Part shown: piece by piece, positions 8,282 through 16,609 of the stretch
How the letters are laid out: each line of letters opens with the position of its first letter
How positions within the stretch are numbered: the stretch's first letter is position 1
Assembly: GCA_947088515.1 (NCBI GenBank)
Contig: CAMUHA010000001.1
Span: 3,645 to 67,644, forward strand
Direction: 5' to 3'
DNA from: an uncultured bacterium
Lineage (GTDB): Bacteria > Bacillota > Clostridia > Lachnospirales > Lachnospiraceae
DNA length: 64,000 bases
Translations under genes and position numbers: made by a program
Notes under the pieces: generated by a model
The model's input: the letters and a program-made list of their open reading frames with translations, nothing else
Told to the model about the DNA's origin: nothing
The model's database searches: none

Positions 8282-9682
8282 CTATGAAAATTTCATATCA
8301 TTTGTAAGTCCTTCGCGGGCAAGCATGGTTTTCAGGACTTGGGCGTCTGTGGTGGCATCAAACACAGCATCCTGAAACAGATTGTTCAAAAGTTCTGTAA
8401 ACGCCTGATTGATGGTATCCAGCGTATTTTCGATTTCTGCTTTGGCAGCGATGATATCTTCGCCAGGGGTGCTTACCTTGTCAAATTCTTCATAAGCTTC
8501 CACCAGCTTTAAAGTGGTGGGCAGGTAATAATCCATTAGCTTGTGCATACGGTGCATTTGCTCAGGGTGTTCCCGGACACTGTCAAAAATATCCTTTAAA
8601 AGACCTTCCAGGCGGGAAAGCTTGGCAGATATAATTTCTCCGGGAATACGTTCATTCAAAGCATTCAGCTTGCCGATACATCCCATACCCTCCGCTATCA
8701 TGGCATTTAATTCCGATTCCTGCTCCCTGGATATTTCCGGTGGGGAATTGTCTTCTTTTGCAGGGGCGGGATTTTCCTGTATGGGAGCCTGTTTTTCTGC
8801 AAGCGCCATCCGTCTTTGGTTTTCCTCTGTTTCCAGGTATTGTCTGTAAACGGCATCGTTTAACATAAGGCATGTCTTTTTTTCATCCAGATGTCCTTCA
8901 GGGAACATGCCAAGATGCAGCATTTTCTGAAGGTCTTTGATAACATACCGGACCTTCCGCCCGGTGCCTTTTGCCAGCTTTTCAATGTTGCCATACATTT
9001 TCCGGTCACATAGCTGCAGGTACCGCTCTGCACGTTTCAGACGGCCTCTTTGCATGACTCCAAACTGAATCATGCCAAAAAAAACAAGCAGAAAAACAAA
9101 ATTGACAATCCATCCTGCCGCATGAGTGGCTGCGCCGGCAAACATAAGCATCAGGCGGACAAAGGCTACAAGTCCGGTGATGCCAAGTCCGATTCCGCCA
9201 AAGACCTGATACAAAACATTGGATACATTACCAACTTTTTTAAATTTTACAGGTGGAAGTTTTGCCTTTTGTACAGGAGGGGCTTTTCTGTGGCGTACTA
9301 TTTCCTGGGGATTGGTATGCGGGCTCTCTCCCTGCCGGGGCTGGGCCTGCCATCGGTGCATATGTCTTTGCCAGTTTTGTTCCTGATGCCGCAGCTTTTC
9401 CTTTGCTCTCTCCTGGGCTTTCTGCCAGGGAGGGATGTCTTTGGCTTTTTCGGAATAATCCCCCTCGGTACATCCTGCCGTCTGGCCGGGCGGGGGATTG
9501 GTTTCTGTATTTTCACCAAATGAGATATGTTTTTCAACTTCCTTTCCCACTTCATTTAATGTATTTGTTACTGTCTGGGAAACCAGAGAGTTTAAATTGC
9601 TGAAATTCCCGCTTTTAAGGGCTTCCGACAATGCTTCCTTGATTTGCTCCCCAGCGCTGTTCCAACTCTGATTGTCGCTCAT
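8282..9682 (-). CDS. xpaC: XpaC-like membrane protein (5-bromo-4-chloroindolyl phosphate hydrolysis family)
   Basis: A 466-residue protein. The N-terminus (1-140) is hydrophilic and Gln/Pro-rich. Two hydrophobic segments follow at roughly residues 160-215 (VFGGIGLGITGLVAFVRLML and WIVNFVFLLVFFGMIQFGVM). After them comes a soluble domain with KMYGNIEKLAKGTG and YVIKDLQKMLHLGMFPEGHLD, a winged-helix-like stretch seen in XpaC homologues, and a helical C-terminus (STPGEDIIAAKAEIENTLDT). The name comes from a screening phenotype in Bacillus; the true activity is not established. XpaC and TelA are commonly adjacent in Firmicutes, as here. The ATG has GAGG 9 bases upstream and a sigma-A-like promoter at 9732-9760. 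Confidence 0.8.
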   Translation of the reverse strand: MSDNQSWNSAGEQIKEALSEALKSGNFSNLNSLVSQTVTNTLNEVGKEVEKHISFGENTETNPPPGQTAGCTEGDYSEKAKDIPPWQKAQERAKEKLRHQEQNWQRHMHRWQAQPRQGESPHTNPQEIVRHRKAPPVQKAKLPPVKFKKVGNVSNVLYQVFGGIGLGITGLVAFVRLMLMFAGAATHAAGWIVNFVFLLVFFGMIQFGVMQRGRLKRAERYLQLCDRKMYGNIEKLAKGTGRKVRYVIKDLQKMLHLGMFPEGHLDEKKTCLMLNDAVYRQYLETEENQRRMALAEKQAPIQENPAPAKEDNSPPEISREQESELNAMIAEGMGCIGKLNALNERIPGEIISAKLSRLEGLLKDIFDSVREHPEQMHRMHKLMDYYLPTTLKLVEAYEEFDKVSTPGEDIIAAKAEIENTLDTINQAFTELLNNLFQDAVFDATTDAQVLKTMLAREGLTNDMKFS

Positions 9683-9731
9683 AATGTAAAACCTCTTGCT
9701 ATCCTTCGCATATAAATTTTCTCATAGACCT

Positions 9732-9760
9732 ATTATCACACATTAGACACTGCACCGCAA
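9732..9760 (-). promoter_or_regulatory. Predicted sigma-A promoter for xpaC-telA
   Basis: On the minus strand, TTGCGG (-35, complement of 9755-9760) is followed after 17 bases by GATAAT (-10, complement of 9732-9737). It lies about 50 bases before the xpaC start. The match is good but unproven. Confidence 0.6.
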
Positions 9761-9802
9761 TAAATTTCTTATGATTAATAAAATAAGATATGGGCATAAA
9801 TC

Positions 9803-9831
9803 TTGTGGATTTTAGTTATGTGTAGTATAAT
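9803..9831 (+). promoter_or_regulatory. Predicted sigma-A promoter for glgP
   Basis: TTGTGG (9803-9808) and a perfect TATAAT (9826-9831) are 17 bases apart, 49 bases before the glgP start. It is divergent from the xpaC promoter in the same 197-base gap. Confidence 0.7.
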
Positions 9832-9879
9832 AAACCGGAAAATGCTTATACAGGCAGATGAATTGGAGGAAAAGAAGAG

Positions 9880-12393
9880 ATGATAGCCAAAAAAGCGACA
9901 ATGCCAGTATCACCGACTTTTGATAAGGACTTGTTTAAAAGAAGTGTGCTTTACAATGTGAAAACCCTTTATAGAAAGACCCTGGAGGAAGCCAGTCAGC
10001 AGCAGATTTTTCAGGCGGTTGCCTATGCAATCAAAGATGCAGTGGTTGACAATTGGTTAACTTCCCAGAAAGAGTATGACAAACAGGACCCCAAAATGGT
10101 GTACTATCTGTCTATGGAATTTCTTATGGGACGTGCCCTTGGTAACAATATTATCAATCTGCAGGCGTATCAGCCTGTAAAGGAAGCAATGGAAGAGCTT
10201 GGGCTTGACTTGAATGTGGTTGAAGACCAGGAGCCGGATGCGGCCCTTGGTAACGGCGGTCTTGGAAGACTGGCAGCCTGCTTTTTGGATTCTCTTGCAA
10301 CTTTAGGGTATCCGGCATATGGCTGTGGCATCAGATACCGTTATGGTATGTTCAAACAGCAGATTAGAGACGGCTATCAGGTGGAGGCGCCTGATAACTG
10401 GCTGGTGGATGGGAATCCCTTTGAACTGCGCAGGCCCGAATATGCCAAAGAGATTAAGTTCGGCGGCTATGTAAGTGTACGTATTGACGAAAATGGAAGA
10501 AGCAATTTTACCCAGGAAGGCTATCAGAGCGTAAGGGCGATTCCTTATGACCTTCCCATCGTGGGCTATGGCAATGGTATTGTAAATACCCTCCGTATCT
10601 GGGATGCAGAGGCGGTAGAGTGTTTTAAACTGGATTCCTTTGATAAGGGCGATTACCACAAGGCAGTTGAACAGGAAAATCTGGCAAGAAATATTGTGGA
10701 AGTTCTCTATCCCAATGACAATCACTATGCAGGAAAAGAGCTTCGATTAAAACAGCAGTATTTCTTTATTTCCGCTTCTGTCCAGGAGGCAGTAGCCAAA
10801 TACATGAGAAATCATGATGACATTAAGAAGTTTTATGAAAAAGTAACATTCCAGCTAAATGATACTCATCCTACTGTGGCAATTGCGGAACTGATGAGAA
10901 TTTTGATGGACGAACATTACCTTACATGGGATGAGGCGTGGCAGGTTACTTCCAAAACCTGTGCGTATACCAATCATACGATTATGGCGGAAGCGTTGGA
11001 AAAATGGCCAATTGAGTTATTCTCAAGGCTTCTTCCCAGAATTTACCAGATTATAGAGGAAATCAACCGCAGATTTATTCTTAAAATACAGGAAATGTAT
11101 CCTGGCAATCAGGAGAAAATCCGCAAGATGGCAATCATCTATGATGGTCAGGTAAAGATGGCCCATCTTGCAATTGCAACCGGCTATTCGGTAAACGGTG
11201 TTGCAAGGCTCCATACAGAAATTTTGAAGAAACAGGAGCTTAAGGATTTCTATGAAATGATGCCGGAGAAGTTTAACAACAAAACAAACGGCATTACCCA
11301 GAGGCGCTTTTTACTGCATGGCAATCCGCTTCTTGCAGACTGGGTGACAGACCATATTGGAAGTGAATGGATTACGGACCTTCCCCAGATTAACAAGATA
11401 AAAATATATGCAGATGATGCAAAGGCACAGCAGGAGTTTATGAACATTAAGTACCAGAATAAAGTTCGTCTGGCTGATTACATTATGAAGCATAACGGAA
11501 TTGAAGTGGATCCCCGCTCCATTTTTGACGTACAGGTTAAGAGGCTCCATGAGTATAAACGCCAGCTGCTTAATATCCTTCATGTAATGTACCTTTACAA
11601 TCAGCTGAAGGATAACCCGGATTTGGATTTCTATCCAAGAACTTTTATCTTTGGAGCGAAGGCGGCAGCAGGATATTATAATGCCAAGATGACCATTAAG
11701 CTGATTAATGCGGTGGCAAAGGTTGTAAACAATGACCCTGCGATTAAGGGAAAAATTAAGGTAGTGTTTATTGAAGATTACAGAGTATCCAATGCAGAGC
11801 TTATTTTTGCAGCAGCAGATGTGTCCGAACAAATTTCCACTGCAAGTAAGGAGGCATCTGGCACTGGTAATATGAAATTTATGCTAAATGGCGCTCTTAC
11901 CATTGGAACCATGGATGGCGCTAATGTGGAAATTGTTGAAGAAGTGGGAGAGGAAAATGCGTTTATCTTTGGACTTTCCTCTGATGAAGTTATCAAATAT
12001 GAAAACTTTGGCGGCTATGACCCTACAGAAATTTTCAATAATGACCCGGATGTGAGAAGAGTTCTGATGCAGCTGATTAACGGAACCTATGCACCCAATG
12101 ACCCGGACAGATTCAGAACCCTTTACAACTCACTGCTTAATACGATAAGCACATCTAAGGCTGATACTTACTTTATATTAAAAGATTTTAAAGCATACGC
12201 AGAGGCGCATAAGAAGGTGGAAGCAGCTTACCGTGATGAAAAGGGATGGGCAAGAAGCGCTATTTTGAATGTAGCGTGCAGCGGCAAGTTTACTTCAGAC
12301 AGAACCATTCAGGAATATGTGGATGAAATCTGGCATTTGGATAAAGTTGTACTGCCGAAGAGAAAAGAGAAAGAAAAAGAAGAAGAAAAATAA
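9880..12393 (+). CDS. glgP: Glycogen/alpha-glucan phosphorylase
   Basis: Releases glucose-1-phosphate from alpha-1,4-glucans with phosphate, in the cytoplasm. The 837-residue length is normal for GT35 phosphorylases. Landmarks include YLSMEFLMGRALGNN (about residue 71), ALGNGGLGRLAACFLDS (about 122), LNDTHPTVAIAELMR (about 327), RLHEYKRQLLN and the PLP signature EASGTGNMKFMLNGALTIGT, whose lysine at about residue 665 carries the cofactor. There is no long regulatory N-terminus, so it is of the unregulated bacterial or maltodextrin type. GGAGG precedes the ATG by about 11 bases. A Lys/Glu-rich tail ends the protein, and a strong terminator follows, so it is transcribed alone. Confidence 0.96.
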   Translation: MIAKKATMPVSPTFDKDLFKRSVLYNVKTLYRKTLEEASQQQIFQAVAYAIKDAVVDNWLTSQKEYDKQDPKMVYYLSMEFLMGRALGNNIINLQAYQPVKEAMEELGLDLNVVEDQEPDAALGNGGLGRLAACFLDSLATLGYPAYGCGIRYRYGMFKQQIRDGYQVEAPDNWLVDGNPFELRRPEYAKEIKFGGYVSVRIDENGRSNFTQEGYQSVRAIPYDLPIVGYGNGIVNTLRIWDAEAVECFKLDSFDKGDYHKAVEQENLARNIVEVLYPNDNHYAGKELRLKQQYFFISASVQEAVAKYMRNHDDIKKFYEKVTFQLNDTHPTVAIAELMRILMDEHYLTWDEAWQVTSKTCAYTNHTIMAEALEKWPIELFSRLLPRIYQIIEEINRRFILKIQEMYPGNQEKIRKMAIIYDGQVKMAHLAIATGYSVNGVARLHTEILKKQELKDFYEMMPEKFNNKTNGITQRRFLLHGNPLLADWVTDHIGSEWITDLPQINKIKIYADDAKAQQEFMNIKYQNKVRLADYIMKHNGIEVDPRSIFDVQVKRLHEYKRQLLNILHVMYLYNQLKDNPDLDFYPRTFIFGAKAAAGYYNAKMTIKLINAVAKVVNNDPAIKGKIKVVFIEDYRVSNAELIFAAADVSEQISTASKEASGTGNMKFMLNGALTIGTMDGANVEIVEEVGEENAFIFGLSSDEVIKYENFGGYDPTEIFNNDPDVRRVLMQLINGTYAPNDPDRFRTLYNSLLNTISTSKADTYFILKDFKAYAEAHKKVEAAYRDEKGWARSAILNVACSGKFTSDRTIQEYVDEIWHLDKVVLPKRKEKEKEEEK

Positions 12394-12402
12394 AGTTTTT
12401 GA

Positions 12403-12439
12403 GGAAGAAACAGGCTTGCCTGTTTCTTCCTATTTTTTT
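12403..12439 (+). terminator. Intrinsic terminator after glgP
   Basis: GGAAGAAACAGG and CCTGTTTCTTCC form a perfect 12-bp stem with the loop CTTG, followed by TATTTTTTT. It lies 10 bases after the glgP stop. Confidence 0.93.
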
Positions 12440-12499
12440 GGCTTTGAGAATAGTATAGATGGATTGGAGTTACAATCCAAATAATATCTTTTGTGTAAT

Positions 12500-12528
12500 T
12501 TTACAAACCAGTAAAATTGAGGTATACT
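12500..12528 (+). promoter_or_regulatory. Predicted sigma-A promoter for tcdA
   Basis: TTTACA (12500-12505) and TATACT (12523-12528) are 17 bases apart and lie 39 bases before the tcdA start. Both boxes match the consensus at five of six positions. Confidence 0.65.
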
Positions 12529-12566
12529 TTTAGTAGTAATAAATTGGCAAAAATCAGGAGGAAAAT

Positions 12567-13328
12567 ATGCCGGAACAGTTTTCAAGGACGGAATTGTTAT
12601 TTGGTAAGGAGGCAATAAGAAAGGTAGAGCGTGCAAGAGTGGCGGTATTTGGCATTGGCGGAGTGGGAAGCTATACGCTGGAAGCACTGGTAAGGAGCGG
12701 TGTTGGAACCATAGACATTATTGATAATGATAAGGTCTGTCTGTCCAACTTAAACAGGCAGCTGATTGCCACTCATAAGACATTAGGACAGTATAAAGTA
12801 GATGCGGCCGAACAGAGAATGAAGGAAATCAATCCTGATGTGGTGGTCTATAAATATTACACTTTTTATTTGCCGGAGTCGTCCGGACAGTTTGATTTTA
12901 CGAAGTATGATTATGTGGTGGATGCTATTGATACCATTTCAGGGAAAATTTCGCTTGTGATGCAGGCAAAGGAGGCGGACATTCCCATTATCAGTTCTAT
13001 GGGAGCGGGCAATAAGGCAGACCCCACGGCTTTTCAGGTGGCGGATATTTACCAGACCTCTGTGTGTCCCCTTGCAAAAGTTATGCGCAGGGAACTAAAA
13101 AAACGTGGTGTGGAAAAATTAAAGGTGGTGTATTCAAAAGAACCAGCGCTTACATCAGCAGAAGATGGGATAGTTGATTTGGTAAATGGTGCGGATTCAA
13201 ACCAAGATAAAGAGGAAAAACAGGTCCGGCGGCGTCTGGCGCCAGGAAGCAATGCCTTTGTCCCATCGGTTGTGGGACTGATTATGGCTGGAGAAGTGAT
13301 AAAGGACCTGGCAGGGATTGGGAAGTGA
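12567..13328 (+). CDS. tcdA: tRNA threonylcarbamoyladenosine dehydratase (TcdA/CsdL)
   Basis: An E1-like (ThiF/MoeB) ATP-dependent enzyme that cyclises t6A at position 37 of tRNA to ct6A. It is 253 residues, typical for the family. The nucleotide-binding loop GIGGVGSYTLEALVRSGVG is at about residues 28-46, followed by DNDKVCLSNLNRQL, the ThiF-family signature around the metal and adenylate site. VVDAIDTISGK and SSMGAGNKADPTAFQVADI fit TcdA rather than MoeB or ThiF, as does the lack of a pair of CxxC zinc motifs. CPLAKVMRRELKKRGV in the C-terminal half is also diagnostic. AGGAGG is 7 bases before the ATG. It is first in a probable run with pap and the histidine kinase. Confidence 0.93.
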   Translation: MPEQFSRTELLFGKEAIRKVERARVAVFGIGGVGSYTLEALVRSGVGTIDIIDNDKVCLSNLNRQLIATHKTLGQYKVDAAEQRMKEINPDVVVYKYYTFYLPESSGQFDFTKYDYVVDAIDTISGKISLVMQAKEADIPIISSMGAGNKADPTAFQVADIYQTSVCPLAKVMRRELKKRGVEKLKVVYSKEPALTSAEDGIVDLVNGADSNQDKEEKQVRRRLAPGSNAFVPSVVGLIMAGEVIKDLAGIGK

Positions 13329-13405
13329 TACTGTGATTTAATTTTCACAGGCAAATTTGCGTTTGTGTCTTAATCTTTGGGCAAAGCAGAAATGGAGGGA
13401 AATCT

Positions 13406-14881
13406 ATGCTGAAAAATTTTATTTTCACAAACAAGCCGGAAGAGGACGAGCTAAAAGAAAGATTAAAAGCTGCAAGGGAAAAGCTGTTTAAGCAGCAGAC
13501 CCAGCTAAAAGAGCATAAGGTACCGGTACTTGTGTTAATGGAAGGCTGGGGGACAGCGGGAAAGGGAAGTGTCATTGGTCATATTATCCAGAACATTGAC
13601 CCAAGATTTTTTAAAGTTGCAACTACAGACCAGCCTACAGAAGAAGAAAGCAGGAAACCGTTTCTTTACCGGTATTTTGCAAGGCTGCCGGAGGCAGGAA
13701 AATTTATGATTCTGGATTCGGGCTGGATGGAGGAAGTGACCAGAAAGCGCCTGCATGGAGAAATGGACAGGAAGGTTTATGAAAAACGGATAAGCAGCAT
13801 TAAAAGATTTGAAAGGCAGCTGACAGACAATGGATATCTGGTAATGAAGTTTTTCTGTCATATCAGTGAAAAGGAGCAGAAAAAGCGGATAGAAGGGCTG
13901 CTTATGGATATTGACACCAGATGGCGTGTGGATGAGCATGACAAGTGGCAGAACCGACATTATAAAAAATGTATGGATGTGTTTGACCGGTATATGGAAG
14001 ATACCAATACACCTTCCGCCCCCTGGTATATCGTTAATTCCAAGACCAGAAAATGGGCGGAGCTGCAGATTTTGGAAACGCTTACTCAGGGAATAGAGAT
14101 AGCCCTGCAAAATAAGAGTCTGGCGGTGCCGCTTCTGCAAAATGTATTTCCTCTAAAGAAGATGCCAAAGCTAGCGGAAATACCATTGGATGATTTCCTG
14201 GAGGAGGGAGAATATAAAGAAGAGCTTGACAGGCTGCAAAAGCATCTGGGAGAACTTCACAACCGCCTTTACCGGAAAAAAATTCCTGTTGTAATTGCCT
14301 ATGAAGGCTGGGATGCAGCAGGAAAGGGCGGTAATATCAAGCGGATTACCGGGGCCCTTGACCCCAGGGGGTATGAAGTGCATCCAATTGCAAGCCCGGA
14401 ACCTCATGAAAAAGCAAGACATTATCTGTGGCGTTTCTGGACAAGGCTGCCCAAAACCGGACACATTGCAATCTTTGACAGAAGCTGGTATGGGCGTGTG
14501 ATGGTGGAACGTCTTGAGGGATTTTGCAGCGAAAATGACTGGAAAAGGGCCTATAATGAAATCAATGAATTTGAGAAGGAGCTTCATGACTGGGGGGCGG
14601 TAATTATTAAGTTCTGGGTACAGATAGATAAGGATACCCAGCTTGCCCGATTTACGGACAGGCAGAATACGCCGGAAAAGCAATGGAAAATTACGCAAGA
14701 GGACTGGCGAAACCGTGAGAAATGGGATGATTATGAGATTGCTGTTAATGAAATGATTCAAAAGACCAGCACCACATATGCTCCATGGCATATTCTGGAG
14801 TCTGTGGATAAAAAATATGCCAGAATTAAGGCACTCCGGATTGTGACAGAAGAACTAGAAAAGGCGCTTGGATGTGATTAG
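13406..14881 (+). CDS. pap: Polyphosphate:AMP phosphotransferase (tandem PPK2 domains)
   Basis: Uses polyphosphate to phosphorylate AMP, or a related nucleotide, in the cytoplasm. The 491 residues hold two PPK2 domains, each with its own P-loop: GWGTAGKG at about 47-54 and GWDAAGKGG at about 306-314. The second domain keeps the lid and Walker B parts (RHYLWRFWTRLP and IAIFDRSWYGR). In the first domain the equivalent is ILDSGWMEE, which lacks the DRSWY wording, so the N-terminal copy is probably structural or altered, as in the known two-domain Pap enzymes. The ribosome binding site is GGAGGG, 8 bases before the ATG. Its last 14 bases overlap the start of the histidine kinase gene. Confidence 0.92.
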   Translation: MLKNFIFTNKPEEDELKERLKAAREKLFKQQTQLKEHKVPVLVLMEGWGTAGKGSVIGHIIQNIDPRFFKVATTDQPTEEESRKPFLYRYFARLPEAGKFMILDSGWMEEVTRKRLHGEMDRKVYEKRISSIKRFERQLTDNGYLVMKFFCHISEKEQKKRIEGLLMDIDTRWRVDEHDKWQNRHYKKCMDVFDRYMEDTNTPSAPWYIVNSKTRKWAELQILETLTQGIEIALQNKSLAVPLLQNVFPLKKMPKLAEIPLDDFLEEGEYKEELDRLQKHLGELHNRLYRKKIPVVIAYEGWDAAGKGGNIKRITGALDPRGYEVHPIASPEPHEKARHYLWRFWTRLPKTGHIAIFDRSWYGRVMVERLEGFCSENDWKRAYNEINEFEKELHDWGAVIIKFWVQIDKDTQLARFTDRQNTPEKQWKITQEDWRNREKWDDYEIAVNEMIQKTSTTYAPWHILESVDKKYARIKALRIVTEELEKALGCD

Positions 14882-15782
14882 TAAAAAGTTTAAACGGTGT
14901 ATGAAAAAGGATGTATCCGGAAAGCATAAACGGGTCTTGCGGAAACATAAGAGTATTATGGATTGTCTGGAAGAAATGCTGGAGGATGCCATAAATGACA
15001 CCTTTGAGGAAAAGGATTATGATGAAAGCAGGCTATCACGGCTTGAGGTTAAATGGAAACGTTTTTTATCCTCGTCCGTAACCTCGCGCCACAGGATTTT
15101 GGAGGATCAGCAGAGGATTAAAAGCCTGATTTCGGATATTTCCCATCAGACCAGAACGCCTCTTTCCAATATTCTGCTTTATTCAGAGCTTTTACAGGAA
15201 AAGGAGAAGGACCCGGCGCTTTTGCCGATTGTCCAAAATATCAAAGAGCAGTCGGAAAAACTTGATTTTCTTATCCGTTCACTGATAAAGGCTTCCAGAC
15301 TGGAAAGTGATGTGCTTGCGCTTTGTCCCAAAAAACAGCCGGTTGCGCCTATGGCGGAAGCAGCAATTGCATCGCTGCGGGAAGAGGCGGAGAGAAAGGG
15401 GATAAAGATTTCGGGGGATGATTTTTGGGGAACGGCCTGTTTTGACAAAAAGTGGACCCAGGAGGCCCTTGAGAATATGATTGATAATGCGGTAAAATAT
15501 AGCCCCCAGGGAAGTGAAATCAAGGTTTGGACAACGGATTATGAAATGTTTGCGGCAATTCATATTAAAGACCAGGGAAGTGGCATCCGGGAGGAAGAAC
15601 AGTGCCGGATATTTGAACGTTTTTACAGAAGCATGGATGCAGCGGAGGAGAAGGGACTGGGACTTGGGCTTTATCTGGTACGGGAGATTGCCATAAGGCA
15701 GGGAGGTTATGTCAGGGTAAAATCAAAACCAGGTATGGGAAGTACATTTTCCTTTTATATGAATAAGAATGAACGGAGATGA
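14868..15782 (+). CDS. Soluble sensor histidine kinase, no partner regulator in sight
   Basis: A 304-residue kinase. The N-terminal region (1-75) is basic and helical, with no transmembrane segment. The dimerisation/phosphoacceptor H-box is SDISHQTRTPLSNI with His93. The ATPase domain has N-box ENMIDNAVKYSP (about 202), DQGSGI, IFERFYR and GLGLGLYLVREIA. Lacking membrane helices and an obvious sensor domain, it probably reads a cytoplasmic or protein signal. It overlaps pap by 14 bases, so translation is likely coupled. No response regulator lies beside it, which is unusual. A terminator follows, and an ABC exporter with FtsX-like permease is next, a type often controlled by two-component systems; any link is inferred. 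Confidence 0.9.
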   Translation: MDVISKKFKRCMKKDVSGKHKRVLRKHKSIMDCLEEMLEDAINDTFEEKDYDESRLSRLEVKWKRFLSSSVTSRHRILEDQQRIKSLISDISHQTRTPLSNILLYSELLQEKEKDPALLPIVQNIKEQSEKLDFLIRSLIKASRLESDVLALCPKKQPVAPMAEAAIASLREEAERKGIKISGDDFWGTACFDKKWTQEALENMIDNAVKYSPQGSEIKVWTTDYEMFAAIHIKDQGSGIREEEQCRIFERFYRSMDAAEEKGLGLGLYLVREIAIRQGGYVRVKSKPGMGSTFSFYMNKNERR

Positions 15783-15808
15783 GCTGGCCTTGGCCGGCTC
15801 ATTTTTAT
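15781..15808 (+). terminator. Intrinsic terminator after the histidine kinase gene
   Basis: GAGCTGGCC and GGCCGGCTC pair (one mismatch) around a TT loop and are followed by ATTTTTAT. The stem starts within the stop codon of the kinase gene. Confidence 0.85.
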
Positions 15809-15860
15809 ATGTGTAGGGCTGCCATATGATATTGCTTTAAATTCTTTCAAAACTGTTAGA

Positions 15861-15889
15861 TTTATGAAAGAAGCAGGAAAGAATTATAT
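15861..15889 (+). promoter_or_regulatory. Possible promoter of the ABC exporter operon
   Basis: TTTATG (15861-15866) and TTATAT (15884-15889) are 17 bases apart. The region also repeats ATATGATAT at about 15824-15832 and 15886-15894, which could be a binding site. Both boxes are weak. Confidence 0.35.
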
Positions 15890-15928
15890 GATATAGTCAT
15901 TATATCAAAAATTTTTGGAGGTGCTTGT

Positions 15929-16609
15929 ATGGTTATCCTGGAAACAAAGGGACTGAAAAAATATTATGGTGAGGGAGAAAGCCTGGTAAAGGCATTAGAC
16001 GGTGTTGACTTAAAGGTGGAACAGGGAGAATTTACAGCAATTGTTGGAACCAGCGGAAGCGGAAAGTCCACCCTTTTGCATATGCTGGGCGGCCTTGATT
16101 ATCCCACAGAAGGAAAGGTTTTGGTTGATGGCAAGGATATTTCAGGGTTAAAGGAGGATGCACTGGCTATTTTCCGGAGAAGAAAAATTGGTTTTGTGTT
16201 TCAAAGCTACAATCTGGTGCCGGTCTTAAATGTATATGAAAATATTGTGTTTCCTGTGCAGCTGGATGGAAATGAAGTGGATGAAACTTATATTGATTCC
16301 ATTGTAAAAACACTTGGGCTGGAAGGGAAGATAAATGCCCTGCCTTCCCAGCTCTCCGGCGGGCAGCAGCAAAGGGTGGCAATTGCAAGGGCGCTGGCGT
16401 CAAAACCTGCCATTATTTTAGCGGACGAACCTACAGGAAATCTGGATACCAGTACCAGTCAGGATGTTCTGGGGCTTCTTAAGGTAACGGCAAGAAAGTT
16501 TGAACAGACTATTGTTATGATTACCCACAATGAAGAAATTGCCCAGATGACAGACCGGATAATACGGATTGAGGATGGAAAGATTATATCGGGAGGAAAC
16601 CAGGCATGA
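15929..16609 (+). CDS. ABC transporter ATP-binding protein, MacB/LolD type
   Basis: The ATPase of an exporter or mechanotransmission ABC system. It is 226 residues, the normal size for this class. Walker A is GTSGSGKST (about 41-49), the Q-loop lies in [17 protein letters not shown], the ABC signature is [15 protein letters not shown] (about 139), Walker B is [12 protein letters not shown] and the H-loop is MITHNEE. The wording [13 protein letters not shown] is typical of the MacB/BceA group. GGAGG precedes the start. It overlaps the permease gene by 4 bases (ATGA), so the two are translationally coupled. Confidence 0.95.
   Translation: MVILETKGLKKYYGEGESLVKALDGVDLKVEQGEFTAIVGTSGSGKSTLLHMLGGLDYPTEGKVLVDGKDISGLKEDALAIFRRRKIGFVFQSYNLVPVLNVYENIVFPVQLDGNEVDETYIDSIVKTLGLEGKINALPSQLSGGQQQRVAIARALASKPAIILADEPTGNLDTSTSQDVLGLLKVTARKFEQTIVMITHNEEIAQMTDRIIRIEDGKIISGGNQA

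Noticed and set aside
9050..9603. Several plus-strand open frames of 100-157 codons
   Set aside because: They are antisense shadows of the xpaC-like gene, which has a promoter, ribosome binding site and family-like domain order.
11311..11832. Minus-strand open frame of 173 codons
   Set aside because: It is antisense within glgP and has no ribosome binding site or recognisable domain.
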